A DNA stretch of 64,000 nucleotides from Bifidobacterium tibiigranuli. GTDB lineage: Bacteria > Actinomycetota > Actinomycetes > Actinomycetales > Bifidobacteriaceae. Below are positions 15,882 through 25,726 of this stretch, piece after piece (the stretch's first letter is position 1; each line of letters begins with the position of its first letter). Position numbers and translations under genes: made by a program. Below the pieces are notes generated by a model. The model was not told where the DNA came from and made no database searches. It worked only from the letters and a program-made list of their open reading frames with translations. The DNA is taken from the NCBI RefSeq assembly GCF_009371885.1, contig NZ_QLZA01000001.1:186001-250000 (forward strand), written 5' to 3'.

Positions 15882-16556
15882 ATGATTGTGCATTTGCATC
15901 TTGTGCGTCACGGACAGACGACATTCAACCGATACAACCGACTGCAGGGCTGGTCCAACGCCCCGCTCACCGACAAGGGGCTCGCCGACGCCGACAAGGC
16001 CGGCGACAAACTGCGCGACATCGACTTCGCCGCAGCCTACTGCTCCGACACCACGCGTGCGCAGACCACGGCCCGCCGCATCCTCGACATCAATGAGCAG
16101 AACGGACACAAGCGCCCCGAGCTGCATGACGACATGCACTTCCGCGAGCAATACTACGGCTACTTCGAAGGCCAGGACATGAATGTGGCATGGTGGGCGG
16201 CGGGTGCCCCACACGACGCGCCGACCTACAATGCGATCATCGAGCAGTACGGGCTTGGTGCCACCAAGGACTTCCTCAAGGAGGCCGATCCCTTCCACGA
16301 CGCGGAATCGGACGAGGAATACTGGCAGCGGATCGAAGGCGGCTACACGCTCATCGCGAACGACACGACCCTGCATGATGGCGATCATGTGCTGCAGATA
16401 TCGCATGGCAACACCCTGCTCAGCCTCATGCACCGTTTCGCCCCCGAAGGCTACGACCTGAGCGAGCGACCGGCGAACGGCAGCGTGACCTGCTTCGACT
16501 TCGACACCGCCCAGCCGATTGACCGCGCCATGACCGTGGTGTCCTACAACCAGTAG
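15882..16556 (+). CDS. Histidine phosphatase (phosphoglycerate-mutase-like)
   Basis: Cofactor-dependent PGM-like phosphatase of 224 aa. The phospho-accepting RHG motif is LHLVRHGQTTFN (His about residue 9). The second arginine is in YCSDTTRAQTTA, and the catalytic His in LQISHGNTLL. An acidic insert of about 30 residues in the middle (KEADPFHDAESDEEYW) is typical of broad-specificity members rather than of glycolytic GpmA, which has different length and motifs. The substrate is unknown. The ATG at 15882 is chosen because RHG starts within ten residues; upstream codons in the same frame lie over the divergent gene. Likely leaderless. Confidence 0.88.
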   Translation: MIVHLHLVRHGQTTFNRYNRLQGWSNAPLTDKGLADADKAGDKLRDIDFAAAYCSDTTRAQTTARRILDINEQNGHKRPELHDDMHFREQYYGYFEGQDMNVAWWAAGAPHDAPTYNAIIEQYGLGATKDFLKEADPFHDAESDEEYWQRIEGGYTLIANDTTLHDGDHVLQISHGNTLLSLMHRFAPEGYDLSERPANGSVTCFDFDTAQPIDRAMTVVSYNQ

Positions 16557-16625
16557 AGGAAACCCTGTACGGTGAAACATGAAAATACAAGGAACCGAGC
16601 GATAGAGCGACGGGGCGATAAGGCG

Positions 16626-16654
16626 ATGGCCTGACGCATTATGCGTCAGGCCAT
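16626..16654. terminator. Perfect hairpin after the histidine phosphatase
   Basis: Two 14-bp perfect arms (ATGGCCTGACGCAT and complement) with a 1-nt loop. There is no T run, so it may end transcription weakly or protect the mRNA 3' end. Confidence 0.55.
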
Positions 16655-16768
16655 ATTGCGTCTGGGGCGTTGGCTAGGGTAAATGCATATTATATGCGCA
16701 TGCCAGAGAGCTTCGGCTGTATTTGGCAGTGCCGATGCAGATGTGATGCAAGAGAAAAGAGGTTCATG

Positions 16769-17167
16769 ATGGGTGTCGGGGACATCGCCGGCCTGGTGGC
16801 GGCTATTGCATTCGCCGTGCTTGCCGGATTCCTTATCTACCCGCTGATCCGCTTGGGCAAGCTGCTCGATCAGATCGCTGAAACGGTGAAGCAGACGGGC
16901 GACCACGCGATGCCTACGCTCGATGAGAGCGTGACGACCATTCAGCAGGTCAACAAGTCGCTTGAGGACGTCAACAAGATATCATCGGCGGCTTCGACCA
17001 CCGCGAATAACGTTGGAGCCCTGACTGATTTGTATGGCTCCTTCCTCGGCAAGCCAATCATCAAAATAGCCTCGGCCACCTTTGCGCTGAAGACCACAGC
17101 GCAATCCTTCTTCTCGAAGAAGTCCAAGGATCAGCCTGCCGACGCTGAAACCGACAAGGAGCTGTGA
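16769..17167 (+). CDS. DUF948-domain membrane protein
   Basis: A 132-aa protein with one N-terminal membrane segment (about residues 6-28, GLVAAIAFAVLAGFLIYPLI). An amphipathic, coiled-coil-like region follows (LGKLLDQIAETVKQTGDHAMPTLDE and beyond, given here in part), then a charged C-terminus. This is the DUF948 layout; family members are envelope-associated and uncharacterised. The second of two adjacent ATGs (16769) is used because AAGAGG ends 6 bp upstream. Its stop overlaps the next gene's start, and both lie upstream of alaS, an arrangement common in bifidobacteria and other actinobacteria. Confidence 0.8.
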   Translation: MGVGDIAGLVAAIAFAVLAGFLIYPLIRLGKLLDQIAETVKQTGDHAMPTLDESVTTIQQVNKSLEDVNKISSAASTTANNVGALTDLYGSFLGKPIIKIASATFALKTTAQSFFSKKSKDQPADAETDKEL

Positions 17168-17403
17168 TGTTCAAGCGAATCGTATGGATCGGCGTAGGCG
17201 TCGCCATCGGCGTCATCGCCGTGTCCAAGGCGCAGGCCTATGTCAAGGCGAATACGCCGGACAAGGCCCGCCAGTTTCTGCTTGGCCCCGATCAGGAGAA
17301 TGTCGCATTCCGCACGCTCGGTGGGCTGATCGACGAATTCAATGCCGCACGGCGCACGCGGGAAGACGAGCTCAACAAGCGCTACATCGAGCGCGCCGGC
17401 TGA
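17167..17403 (+). CDS. Small membrane-anchored protein, unknown function
   Basis: A 78-aa protein with a short N-terminal hydrophobic segment (IVWIGVGVAIGVIAVS) and a basic, helical remainder (ARRTREDELNKRYIERAG at the end). The ATG overlaps the preceding TGA by one base and is served by AAGGAG 5 bp upstream, so it is clearly coupled to the DUF948 gene. No family is recognised beyond hypothetical proteins in this position. The pair may form a membrane complex. Confidence 0.75.
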   Translation: MFKRIVWIGVGVAIGVIAVSKAQAYVKANTPDKARQFLLGPDQENVAFRTLGGLIDEFNAARRTREDELNKRYIERAG

Positions 17404-17699
17404 TGGGCCAGAATACAGACATAACCGGGTCCGCATGAAATCGACGACTGCAAACAGCGACTAGATCTCCGCGACTGGTCATTGCCATTGTGCCGGCTGC
17501 CCGCATGAATCGCGTGCACTGCGCGGGTCACTGAGCTTTTCATGGCGACATTCGTGCAGTGAGCAGCATCCGCACAGCGCTGGCACATTATTTTCAGTAT
17601 CATGGTTTGGGCACGTTTTCACACGCCGACATCCAAAAACATCATAAGCAAGAACCGTAAGCAAGAACATTGCAAGAATTCCAAGGAGCTAACGCCCGC

Positions 17700-20378
17700 A
17701 TGCGCACCTCGCAAATCGCCAAGCGTTTTATGAATTACTTCGAGCAGCAGGGCCATCTCGTCGTCCCTTCGGCCTCGCTTATTTCACCGAATCCGACCAC
17801 GCTGTTCACCATCGCCGGCATGGTTCCCTTCATCCCGTACCTGCTGGGCGAGCAGACCCCGCCCGCGAAGCGTATGGCCTCGAACCAGAAGTGCGTGCGC
17901 ACGCTGGATATCGACGAGGTGGGCAAGACTACGCGTCATGGCACCTTCTTCCAGATGCTGGGCAACTTCTCCTTTGGCGACTACTTCAAGGAAGAGGCGA
18001 TTCATTACGCCTGGGAGCTGCTGACCACGCCTCAGGACAAGGGCGGCTACGGCATCGATCCGGAGCGGCTGTGGGTCACCACCTACACGGATGACGAGGA
18101 GGCGCGCGGGCTGTGGCGCAACGAGGGCTTCGACCCCACGCACATGCAGATCTTCGGCATGGAAGACAACTTCTGGACGACTGGCGGCCCCGGCCCTGGC
18201 GGCCCCTGCTCCGAGATCTACGTCGACCGTGGGCCTGAATACGGCAAGGACGGTGGCCCTGCCGCCGACGAATCGCGTTTCATCGAGATCTGGGATCTCG
18301 TGTTCGAGAACTACGAGGTCGACAACGTCAAGTCGAAGACCGATCTGCATATCGTCGGCGAGCTTGAGCACAAGAACATCGACACCGGCGCTGGCCTTGA
18401 GCGCTTGGCCTACCTGCTGCAAGGCAAGCAGAACATCTACGAGACCGACGAGGTCTACCCGGTCATCGAGGCGGCCGAGCGCCTGAGCGGCAAGACATAC
18501 GGCGAGGACGAGGAATCCGATGTGCGCTTCCGCGTCGTGGCCGACCATGTGCGCTCCGCCCTGATGATCATGAGCGACGGCGTGCGCCCGAGCAATGTGG
18601 GGCGCGGCTATGTGCTGCGTCGGCTGCTGCGCCGCACGGTGCGCTCCATGCGCATGCTGGGCGTGAACGACCCGGTCATGACCGCGCTGTTCCCCGTGTC
18701 CAAGGACGCGATGGCTCCCAGCTATCCCGAGTTGGAGACGACCTTCCATGAGGTGTCCGAATCCGCGTACGGCGAGGAGGATGCCTTCCGCCGCACGCTG
18801 GAAAAGGGCACGACGATTCTCGATATCGCGGTCTCCAAGGCCAAGGACTCGAAGTCCCCGCTGGTCTCCGGCCAGGACGCCTTCACCCTGCACGACACCT
18901 ATGGCTTCCCGATCGAGCTGACGCTCGAAATGGCGCAGGAGCAAGGCGTGCAGGTTGACGAGCACAGGTTCCGCGAGCTGATGGACGAGCAGAAGTCGCG
19001 CGCCCGCGCCGATGCGCTCAAGAAGCGCCACAACGTCGATGTGAGCGTCTACGACGACTTCAAGAAGCAGCTCGTGCAGCCGATCGAGTTCCTGGGCTAC
19101 ACCGACTATTCGAGCCGTTCGCGCGTGCTGGGCATCATGCAGCCGGGCAAGGGCTCGGTTCCGGCGGTCAGCGCTCCGGCCACGGTCGAGGTGATTCTGG
19201 ACCGCACGCCGTTCTACGCGCAGTCCGGCGGCCAGCTGGCCGATCAGGGCGAGATCATCTCCGACGAGGGCGCGGCGCTTGAAGTCGACGATGTGCAGAA
19301 GCCCATCAAGGACCTGATCGTGCACCAGTGCCGGCTGACCGAAGGCACGCTGGTGGTCGGCTCGCAAGTCAGCGCGAGCATCGACATCGCCCGCCGCGGT
19401 GCCATCGCGCGTTCGCATACGGCCACGCATATGGTGCATAAGGCGCTGCGCGAGGAGCTTGGCCCACAGGCCACCCAGCGCGGCTCCGAGGATGCGCCGA
19501 ACCGCTTGCGCTTCGACTTCCAGTGGTCCAAGGCCCCGAGCAGGGACGCGATCGACACGGTCGAGGCCAGAGTCAACGACCGCTTGCGCGACAATCTGAG
19601 CGTTACCACCAAAGAGATGAAGTTCGACGATGCCATTGCTCTGGGCGCGATGCACCTGTTCGGTGAGAAATACGGCGATATCGTGCGCGTCGTCTCGATC
19701 GGCGAAGACGGTTGGAGCCGCGAGCTGTGCGGCGGCACCCACGTCGATCAGGTCGGCAAGATCGGCAGCGTGAACATCATGGCCGAAGCCTCCATCGGTT
19801 CGGGCGTGCGCCGCGTCGACGCCGTGGTAGGCCAAGGGGCGTACGAATTCAATGCCCGCGAGCACGCGCTCGTCTCCCAGCTTTCGGATACGCTTAACGC
19901 CCGCCCCGACGAGCTGGCCGCGAGGATCAACGTGCTGCTGGCCAAGCTCAAGGATTCCGACCGTAGACTCGCGGCGATGTATGAAAGCCAGCTCGCCGCC
20001 TCGGTGCCCGGACTGGTGAAACAGGCGCAGGAGTCCAATGCCCCGGTGAAGGTCGCCGCCAGCAATGTCGGCCACTTCGGCTCGTTCGAGACCCTGCGCA
20101 AGACGGTGCTCGACGTGCGCGGCAAGCTGGGCGAGGACGTGCCGGCGGTCGTTGCACTGTCCGGAATCAATGAGGACGGCAAGCCCATGGTCGCCGTGGC
20201 GACCAATGAGGCCGCCCGCAAGGCCGGTATCAAGGCCGGAGACCTCGTGCGCGGCGCGTCTAAGGTGCTCGGCGGTGGCGGCGGCGGCAAGCCGGACTTC
20301 GCTCAAGGCGGCGGCACCGACGCCACGAAGATCGATGCGGCGTTGAACGCGTTGACGCAAGCCGTGGCGCGGGTCTGA
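17700..20378 (+). CDS. alaS: Alanyl-tRNA synthetase
   Basis: Charges tRNA-Ala and edits mischarged Ser/Gly. The 892 aa are full length. The class II catalytic domain begins [19 protein letters not shown] and contains [14 protein letters not shown] and the [14 protein letters not shown] motif. The editing domain has the zinc-binding HTATH (about residue 573) and CGGTH motifs. The C-terminal domain ends [16 protein letters not shown] chose the ATG at 17700, where the family N-terminus begins, with AAGGAG 11 bp upstream; a TTG at 17670 is possible. It is followed after 6 bp by ruvX and then mltG, a conserved order. No T-box was recognised in the 296-bp leader, which instead holds GC-rich hairpins around 17500-17570. 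Confidence 0.97.
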   Translation: MRTSQIAKRFMNYFEQQGHLVVPSASLISPNPTTLFTIAGMVPFIPYLLGEQTPPAKRMASNQKCVRTLDIDEVGKTTRHGTFFQMLGNFSFGDYFKEEAIHYAWELLTTPQDKGGYGIDPERLWVTTYTDDEEARGLWRNEGFDPTHMQIFGMEDNFWTTGGPGPGGPCSEIYVDRGPEYGKDGGPAADESRFIEIWDLVFENYEVDNVKSKTDLHIVGELEHKNIDTGAGLERLAYLLQGKQNIYETDEVYPVIEAAERLSGKTYGEDEESDVRFRVVADHVRSALMIMSDGVRPSNVGRGYVLRRLLRRTVRSMRMLGVNDPVMTALFPVSKDAMAPSYPELETTFHEVSESAYGEEDAFRRTLEKGTTILDIAVSKAKDSKSPLVSGQDAFTLHDTYGFPIELTLEMAQEQGVQVDEHRFRELMDEQKSRARADALKKRHNVDVSVYDDFKKQLVQPIEFLGYTDYSSRSRVLGIMQPGKGSVPAVSAPATVEVILDRTPFYAQSGGQLADQGEIISDEGAALEVDDVQKPIKDLIVHQCRLTEGTLVVGSQVSASIDIARRGAIARSHTATHMVHKALREELGPQATQRGSEDAPNRLRFDFQWSKAPSRDAIDTVEARVNDRLRDNLSVTTKEMKFDDAIALGAMHLFGEKYGDIVRVVSIGEDGWSRELCGGTHVDQVGKIGSVNIMAEASIGSGVRRVDAVVGQGAYEFNAREHALVSQLSDTLNARPDELAARINVLLAKLKDSDRRLAAMYESQLAASVPGLVKQAQESNAPVKVAASNVGHFGSFETLRKTVLDVRGKLGEDVPAVVALSGINEDGKPMVAVATNEAARKAGIKAGDLVRGASKVLGGGGGGKPDFAQGGGTDATKIDAALNALTQAVARV

Positions 20379-20384
20379 GCCGGC

Positions 20385-20867
20385 ATGGCATGGCTTGGCG
20401 TCGATCTCGGTGACGCCCGGGTCGGACTCGCATTGTCCGACCCGGAGCTCACCTTCGCCCATCCGATGGAAAACCTCGATGCGCGGGGCGATTCCTTCCG
20501 CACGCTTGACGCCGTGGCCGAAATCATCGAAGACTGCGTGGACACCGACCGGGCAATCGACCATATCGTCGTAGGGCTGCCGTTGCAGCTCAACGGCAGC
20601 GAAGGCAAAAGCGCGAAAAAGGCCCGTCGCTGGGCTGCGAACCTAGCCAAGCGGCTGACTACGCTCAGCGAGGACGAGTCGTCACCGATTCATGACATAC
20701 CTTCGATAGCATTGATGGATGAACGATTGACCACGGTCAGCGCGCATCGTCAGTTGCATGAGGCGCATATCGCCGGCAGGCGTCACCGACCGGTGGTCGA
20801 CCAGCAGTCGGCAGTGGTGATTCTGCAGTCGGCGTTGGACGCCAGGACCAATCAGAGGAGCGATTAG
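20385..20867 (+). CDS. ruvX: Putative Holliday junction resolvase / pre-16S rRNA nuclease YqgF
   Basis: RNase-H-fold nuclease of 160 aa. It shows GVDLGDARVGLALSD at the N-terminus, VVGLPLQLNGSEG in the middle, and MDERLTTVSA near residue 112, the three YqgF acidic-site motifs. It acts on the 5' end of 16S rRNA precursor in E. coli; the resolvase name is historical. It starts 6 bp after alaS, and its TAG overlaps the GTG start of mltG by one base, so translation is coupled. Confidence 0.92.
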   Translation: MAWLGVDLGDARVGLALSDPELTFAHPMENLDARGDSFRTLDAVAEIIEDCVDTDRAIDHIVVGLPLQLNGSEGKSAKKARRWAANLAKRLTTLSEDESSPIHDIPSIALMDERLTTVSAHRQLHEAHIAGRRHRPVVDQQSAVVILQSALDARTNQRSD

Positions 20868-22162
20868 TGCCCGAGGATTTCAACACCTTCTTCGACGATG
20901 CCGGACTCGGCCCCGATGCGGCCGACGGCGATGCAGCGAACAACAATGCGTTCAACGACAATGCTTCTGACGGCACTGCGTTCGATGACAATGCATTCAG
21001 TAGCGATGCGTTCAACAGCACCGCACAATCGACGCAGCAGGCAGGTACGGCTGCGCCACAGCCGCCGCTCCCGCCCAAATCTCGCAAGGAGATGCGTCGG
21101 CAGCGCGAGCACCGGCGCAACACCAGGCTCAGAGCCATCATCATCGTATTCGTCGTGCTCGGCATCGTCGCAGGTGGCGGGTATTTCAGCTACACGAAGA
21201 TCAAGTCCTGGGCAGCCGCTCGAAACTCGTCGGGCACGCAGATCGCGGACTACCCCGGTCCGGGATCGGGCAGCGTGCGTATCAGCGTCGCCAACGGCGA
21301 TGATTCGACTCAAGTCGCCAAAAAGCTCAAAGACGTCGACGTGATCAAATCCGAGGCGGCTTTCACCGCCGCAGTGACGGCGAACAGCAGCACGCTCTAT
21401 CCGGGCATCTATACGCTGAAACTGCATATGGCTGCGATTGATGTCGTCAAGATACTTTCCGACCAAAGCAAGGCGACCGGATTCCTTGAAGTGCGTTCCG
21501 GCGAGCGGGCCTCCGACATCATCGCCAATGCGGCAAGCCTGTCCGGCATCAGCAAATCCGATTTCCAAAGCATCGTAGACAAAGGGGGAGTTGGCATTCT
21601 GCCTCCTGAGGCAGGCGGCAAGTTCGAAGGCTGGCTTGAACCGGGGTCGTACGATGTCAAGTCGATTGGCTCCGCCGAAGGCATCATGAAGGCGATGGTG
21701 AGCAAACGCGTCGCCCAACTCGACGCCATGGGGGCACCCACCGGCGCGCAGCGCGAAAAGCTGCTCACGATCGCCTCGATAGCCGAATCCGAAGTCAACT
21801 CGCAGGAGTACTACGGCAAGGTCGTGCGCGTCATCCTCAACCGTTTGGCCAAGAACATGAATCTGGGCATGGATACCACGGTCGCCTACGGGCTGGGTAT
21901 CAGCGCCGACAAGCTCACCGACGATATGCTGGCCGATGGCTCCAATCCATACAACACGCGCGTGAACGCCGGGCTGCCGCCGACGCCGATCAGCAATCCC
22001 AGCGATGATGTGCTCAAGGACGCGATGAACCCGCCGGCGGGCGACTGGCTGTACTTCGTCACGACGAATCTGAACACTGGCGAAACCAAATTCGCCACGA
22101 CGGAAGATGAATTCTGGAAGATTCGCGACGAGTACAAGCAGACGAATTCCAACGCGAACTAG
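20867..22162 (+). CDS. mltG: Endolytic murein transglycosylase MltG with N-terminal pentapeptide repeats
   Basis: Cuts nascent peptidoglycan strands. The cytoplasmic N-terminus (to about residue 85) begins with seven degenerate five-residue units of the type AFNDN/AFDDN (residues 18-52), then a basic patch (KSRKEMRRQREHRR). A membrane segment is at about 88-110, and the YceG domain fills the rest. The catalytic glutamate region reads ASIAESEVNS, followed by GMDTTVAYGLG and the NPYNTRVNAGLPPTPISNP stretch typical of the family. GTG start with GAGGAG 6 bp upstream, overlapping the ruvX stop. The last bases overlap the convergent peptidase gene. The repeat tract is encoded by 15-bp units and is unlikely to be catalytic. 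Confidence 0.92.
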   Translation: MPEDFNTFFDDAGLGPDAADGDAANNNAFNDNASDGTAFDDNAFSSDAFNSTAQSTQQAGTAAPQPPLPPKSRKEMRRQREHRRNTRLRAIIIVFVVLGIVAGGGYFSYTKIKSWAAARNSSGTQIADYPGPGSGSVRISVANGDDSTQVAKKLKDVDVIKSEAAFTAAVTANSSTLYPGIYTLKLHMAAIDVVKILSDQSKATGFLEVRSGERASDIIANAASLSGISKSDFQSIVDKGGVGILPPEAGGKFEGWLEPGSYDVKSIGSAEGIMKAMVSKRVAQLDAMGAPTGAQREKLLTIASIAESEVNSQEYYGKVVRVILNRLAKNMNLGMDTTVAYGLGISADKLTDDMLADGSNPYNTRVNAGLPPTPISNPSDDVLKDAMNPPAGDWLYFVTTNLNTGETKFATTEDEFWKIRDEYKQTNSNAN

Positions 22163-22650
22163 AAAATCAGCAATCCGGGCAGCAGCACGGCACACACGCC
22201 CGAGATGACGATAACCGGCACGAACGGCGCTCGGATCGAAGGCGTGCGGGCTGATGACGTGCCGCGGCCGAATCTGCTACAAATATGCCAGCCTCCAATC
22301 CAAAGCAGACCGATGAGCCCCATGAGCAGCCACCAGCTCAGGAAGACCATCAGGCCGAGCCAGCCGACAGCCTGACCGACCAGCGCGGCACAGGTGACAT
22401 CACCGAATCCCAGGCTTCCCGGGCGCAGCACGGACAGCAGCCATTGCAGCAGCGCGGCGAAGGCCGCATAGCCCAAAGCCACCAGAAAACCCCAAGGTCG
22501 ACCATGCGACGCGCCGTATATGACGAACACTGCGCACTGCGTGACCATGCCGAAGGCGATCCAGATACGCGGCACGCGTCGGGTCCGCAGGTCTTCTGCG
22601 GCCAGCAGCGTCCCGCATAGCAGACTGGGCAGCATGGCAAAGTAGGACAT
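22159..22650 (-). CDS. Prepilin peptidase (A24 aspartyl protease, no methylase domain)
   Basis: Membrane peptidase of 163 aa that would cleave type IV prepilin-like leaders. The two catalytic aspartates are in [11 protein letters not shown] (about residue 18) and in the GxGD motif [12 protein letters not shown] (about residue 97). About five or six membrane segments are present. The N-terminal methyltransferase domain of PilD is absent, as in TadV/FppA-type enzymes that serve Tad pili, which bifidobacteria carry; no pilus genes are in this window. The ATG at 22650 lacks a Shine-Dalgarno sequence but has TATCTT 6 nt upstream, so it may be leaderless. It is convergent with mltG (4-bp overlap) and divergent from aroC. 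Confidence 0.85.
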   Translation of the reverse strand: MSYFAMLPSLLCGTLLAAEDLRTRRVPRIWIAFGMVTQCAVFVIYGASHGRPWGFLVALGYAAFAALLQWLLSVLRPGSLGFGDVTCAALVGQAVGWLGLMVFLSWWLLMGLIGLLWIGGWHICSRFGRGTSSARTPSIRAPFVPVIVISGVCAVLLPGLLIF

Positions 22651-22656
22651 GACAGT

Positions 22657-22662
22657 AAGATA
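22657..22662 (-). promoter_or_regulatory. -10-like hexamer for a leaderless mRNA (prepilin peptidase)
   Basis: TATCTT on the minus strand, six bases before the ATG at 22650. It lies inside the 45-bp gap shared with aroC, so the two divergent promoters must overlap. Confidence 0.45.
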
Positions 22663-22695
22663 GTCGAAGTTGATCGTATAAGCGAAGGAGAAGGC

Positions 22696-23883
22696 ATGTT
22701 GCGCTGGCAGACTGCGGGTGAATCGCACGGTGAGGCGTTGGTCGCGATGATCGAGGGGCTGCCCGCCGGCATCGAGGTCACCAGCACGGATGTGGTCGAT
22801 GCGCTGGCGCGTCGGCGGCTGGGGTATGGGCGCGGCTCGCGCATGAAATTCGAGCAGGACAAGGTGCGGCTGCTTACCGGCGTGCGCCACGGCAGGACGC
22901 TCGGCTCGCCTATCGCCATTGAAATCGCCAACACCGAATGGCCCAAATGGACGGAAGTGATGAGCGCCGATCCGCTCGATCATGAGCTTGCCGATACCGG
23001 CCGCAACGCGCCGCTGAGCCGCCCGAGGCCCGGGCACGCCGACCTGACCGGCATGCGCAAGTACGGCTTCGACGATGCCCGCGAGGTGCTTGAACGCTCC
23101 AGTGCCCGCGAGACCGCCTCCCGGGTGGCGCTCGGCTCCGTTGCCGCACGCTTCCTTGAGCAATCCGTGGGCGTGCGCACTGTCGCGCATGTCATTTCGA
23201 TCGGCGGCGTGGGCGTCGGCGACGACTACGAGCTGCCTACGCCGGACGATGTGGAGGCGCTTGACGCCTCGCCGGTGCGCACCCTGGACACCGATGCTGC
23301 GCAGCGCATGATGGCGCGCGTCGACGAGGGCAAGGCGGCGGCCGACACCATCGGCGGCGTCGTCGAGATGCTTGCCTACGGCATGCCCGCCGGCGTGGGC
23401 ACCTACGTGGAGTCCGACCGGCGCCTGGATGGCGCTCTGGCCGGTGCCATTATGGGTATTCAGGCCATCAAGGGCGTGGAGATCGGCGATGGGTTCCGCG
23501 AAGCCGAACGCTTCGGATCGCAGGCGCATGACGAGATGGTGCCTGGCGAGGACGGGCATATCGCGCGGCTGAGCAATCGCGCCGGCGGCATCGAAGGCGG
23601 CATGTCGAATGGCGAGATTATTCGCGTGCGGGCCGCCATGAAGCCGATTCCTTCGATTCCGCGCGCGTTGCGTACCATTGACATCCACACGGGCGAGCCT
23701 GCGCAGGCCATCAACCAGCGCTCCGACAGCACGGCAGTGCCCGCCGCCTCGGTTGTGTGCGAGGCGATGGTCCGGCTCACGCTTGCGCGCTTCATCCTTG
23801 AGAAGTTCGGGGGCGACAGCATCGCCGAAACCCGACGCAACGCCGAGCAGTACCTCGCCTCCTGGCCCGAGCACATGCGCTGA
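22696..23883 (+). CDS. aroC: Chorismate synthase
   Basis: Last step of the shikimate pathway: EPSP to chorismate, with reduced FMN. The 395 aa carry the three family signatures: [14 protein letters not shown] near the N-terminus, [12 protein letters not shown] at about residue 110, and [14 protein letters not shown] near residue 340. The ATG follows AAGGAG closely. It is the first gene of an aroC-aroKB set. It is the divergent neighbour of the prepilin peptidase, with only 45 bp between the starts. Confidence 0.97.
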   Translation: MLRWQTAGESHGEALVAMIEGLPAGIEVTSTDVVDALARRRLGYGRGSRMKFEQDKVRLLTGVRHGRTLGSPIAIEIANTEWPKWTEVMSADPLDHELADTGRNAPLSRPRPGHADLTGMRKYGFDDAREVLERSSARETASRVALGSVAARFLEQSVGVRTVAHVISIGGVGVGDDYELPTPDDVEALDASPVRTLDTDAAQRMMARVDEGKAAADTIGGVVEMLAYGMPAGVGTYVESDRRLDGALAGAIMGIQAIKGVEIGDGFREAERFGSQAHDEMVPGEDGHIARLSNRAGGIEGGMSNGEIIRVRAAMKPIPSIPRALRTIDIHTGEPAQAINQRSDSTAVPAASVVCEAMVRLTLARFILEKFGGDSIAETRRNAEQYLASWPEHMR

Positions 23884-23947
23884 GCGGCGCAGCATCTCAG
23901 CATCGTAGTCGTTCAGATTCGCTGGCATCGACAAGGTCAGTATCAAC

Positions 23948-23983
23948 GTTGTTGTCATCACCACTGTTGTTGTCATCACTACT
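23948..23983 (+). repeat. Two 18-bp tandem repeats before aroKB
   Basis: Two adjacent copies of an 18-bp unit beginning GTTGTTGTCATCA, differing at one base, directly upstream of the aroKB ribosome site (AAGGA). They may have expanded by slippage. Confidence 0.8.
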
Positions 23984-23995
23984 AAGGATTTCCTC

Positions 23996-25621
23996 ATGAG
24001 TGCACACCATCCGCTCGCCGTCATCATCGGCATGCCCGGAGCAGGCAAGACCCGTGTCGGGCATCAGGCCGCATCGATGCTCGGCGTGGCATTCATCGAT
24101 GCCGACCAGCGCGTCGAGGATGAGGCGTGCATGGGCATTCCGCAGTACTTCGAACGTTACGGCGAGAAGGCATTCCGTGATTTGGAATCCTCGCTGATTC
24201 GCGAGCTGCTCGATGGCTACGACGGCCTGCTTTCCCTCGGCGGCGGCGCTCCGATGACCCCAGCCACCCGGCAGGCCCTTGCCGACTATGTCCGCGGCGG
24301 CGGCCGATTGATTTATCTGCAGGCCGACCCGAAAGAGGCTATGGAACGTGCGCGGCGAGGCGGCAACCGGCCGATGCTCAAAGGCGATCCTGACGCACGC
24401 TGGAAGCAGCTGTTCGAGGAACGCGACCCGGTGTTCTCCGAACTGGCGAACATCCATGTGCGCACGCACGGGTCGACGCCGCAAATGGCGGCGAGAAAAC
24501 TGACGGAGGCGATTATGCAACGAACAATCCATGTCACCGGCTCGTCCATCGAGCCCTACGATGTGCGCGTCGGCGAAAGCGTGATGCAGCAGCTGCCTGA
24601 GATCCTGGGGGAGCGTCCCACGAAGATTGCGCTGATTCACACCCAACCGGTGCAGCGCCACAGCGATCATGCGCGCGCGCTGCTGCGCCGGGCGGGCTAT
24701 AGCGTCTCGGACGTCGTGATACCCGATGCCGAAGCAGGCAAAACCAATCCAGTGGCCAACGACATCTGGGAGCGGCTGGGCAATGAGGGCTTCACCCGTT
24801 CCGATGCGGTTGTCGGGCTCGGCGGCGGAGCAGCCACCGATCTGGCCGGATTCGTGGCCGCGACCTGGATGCGCGGCATCCGCTACGTGAACTGCCCGAC
24901 TTCGCTGCTGGCGATGGTCGACGCCTCGACCGGCGGCAAAACCGGTATCAACACGCCGCAAGGCAAGAATCTGGTCGGCTCCTTCTACACGCCGGCAGGC
25001 GTGCTCGCCGATCTCAAAACGCTGGCGACGCTTCCCAACGACATCTTTACCGAAGGGCTTGGCGAGGTCGCCAAATCCGGACTCATCATGGACGAGGGCA
25101 TTCTCGACCTGCTTGAGGACCATGGCGACGAGCTGCGCGCATTCGACGGCGCGGCGTTCCTCGGCTCGCCGCTCGAAAATGTCGTCTCCGAACTCATCGA
25201 GCGCACCGTGCGGGTCAAGGCCTACCATGTCTCCAGCGACCTCAAGGAGGCCGGACTGCGCGAATTCCTCAACTACGGCCACACATTGGCCCATGCCATC
25301 GAGACGCTTGAGCATTTCCGCTGGCGACATGGCAATGCGGTCGCGGTCGGATGCGCCTACGCGGCCGAGCTAGCTGGCATCCTCGGCTATCTCGACAAGG
25401 ACGAGGTCGATTACCACCGTTCGCTGCTCGGGTCCTTGGGGCTCCCCACGTCCTGGCATCATGAGGACTGGGACGAAGTGCTCGCCCTCATGCATCGCGA
25501 CAAGAAGGCGCGCGGCAATCACCTACGCTTCGTGATTCTGGACGGCATCGGCCACCCGATTCACCTCGAAAACCCGCCGCAGGACGCCGTGCACGAGGCC
25601 TTCGTGCGCATTCAGCAGTAG
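23996..25621 (+). CDS. aroKB: Fused shikimate kinase / 3-dehydroquinate synthase
   Basis: Bifunctional enzyme of 541 aa. Residues 1 to about 170 are shikimate kinase (step 5), with Walker [18 protein letters not shown], and LGGGAPM. Residues about 178-541 are 3-dehydroquinate synthase (step 2), with [31 protein letters not shown], and the metal-binding [14 protein letters not shown]. The two halves are joined by a short linker with an internal methionine (about residue 177) near the AroB start. The fusion joins non-consecutive steps and is characteristic of bifidobacteria. AAGGA lies before the ATG. It follows aroC by 112 bp; aroQ comes 1.7 kb later, after a PadR pair on the other strand. Confidence 0.96.
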   Translation: MSAHHPLAVIIGMPGAGKTRVGHQAASMLGVAFIDADQRVEDEACMGIPQYFERYGEKAFRDLESSLIRELLDGYDGLLSLGGGAPMTPATRQALADYVRGGGRLIYLQADPKEAMERARRGGNRPMLKGDPDARWKQLFEERDPVFSELANIHVRTHGSTPQMAARKLTEAIMQRTIHVTGSSIEPYDVRVGESVMQQLPEILGERPTKIALIHTQPVQRHSDHARALLRRAGYSVSDVVIPDAEAGKTNPVANDIWERLGNEGFTRSDAVVGLGGGAATDLAGFVAATWMRGIRYVNCPTSLLAMVDASTGGKTGINTPQGKNLVGSFYTPAGVLADLKTLATLPNDIFTEGLGEVAKSGLIMDEGILDLLEDHGDELRAFDGAAFLGSPLENVVSELIERTVRVKAYHVSSDLKEAGLREFLNYGHTLAHAIETLEHFRWRHGNAVAVGCAYAAELAGILGYLDKDEVDYHRSLLGSLGLPTSWHHEDWDEVLALMHRDKKARGNHLRFVILDGIGHPIHLENPPQDAVHEAFVRIQQ

Positions 25622-25726
25622 CTTTAGCCATGAGCAGTCTCAGAGGGCGTTGCAGCACCTCCGATGGGCTGATCTCCTGCTTGCTGATGCTGCTGTGCTC
25701 CCGCGATGCTCAGCGCCCAGCGTGAT

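Noticed and set aside
17404..17699. T-box leader upstream of alaS
   Set aside because: No T-box core sequence or terminator/antiterminator pair was recognised, only GC-rich hairpins.
17784..20564. Open frame of 926 codons on the minus strand across alaS and ruvX
   Set aside because: It is antisense to two unmistakable genes, has no family motifs, and is explained by high GC content, which makes stop codons rare on the opposite strand.
22651..24048. Long N-terminal extension of the prepilin peptidase frame across aroC
   Set aside because: It is antisense to chorismate synthase; the peptidase family start and a -10-like hexamer place the real start at 22650.
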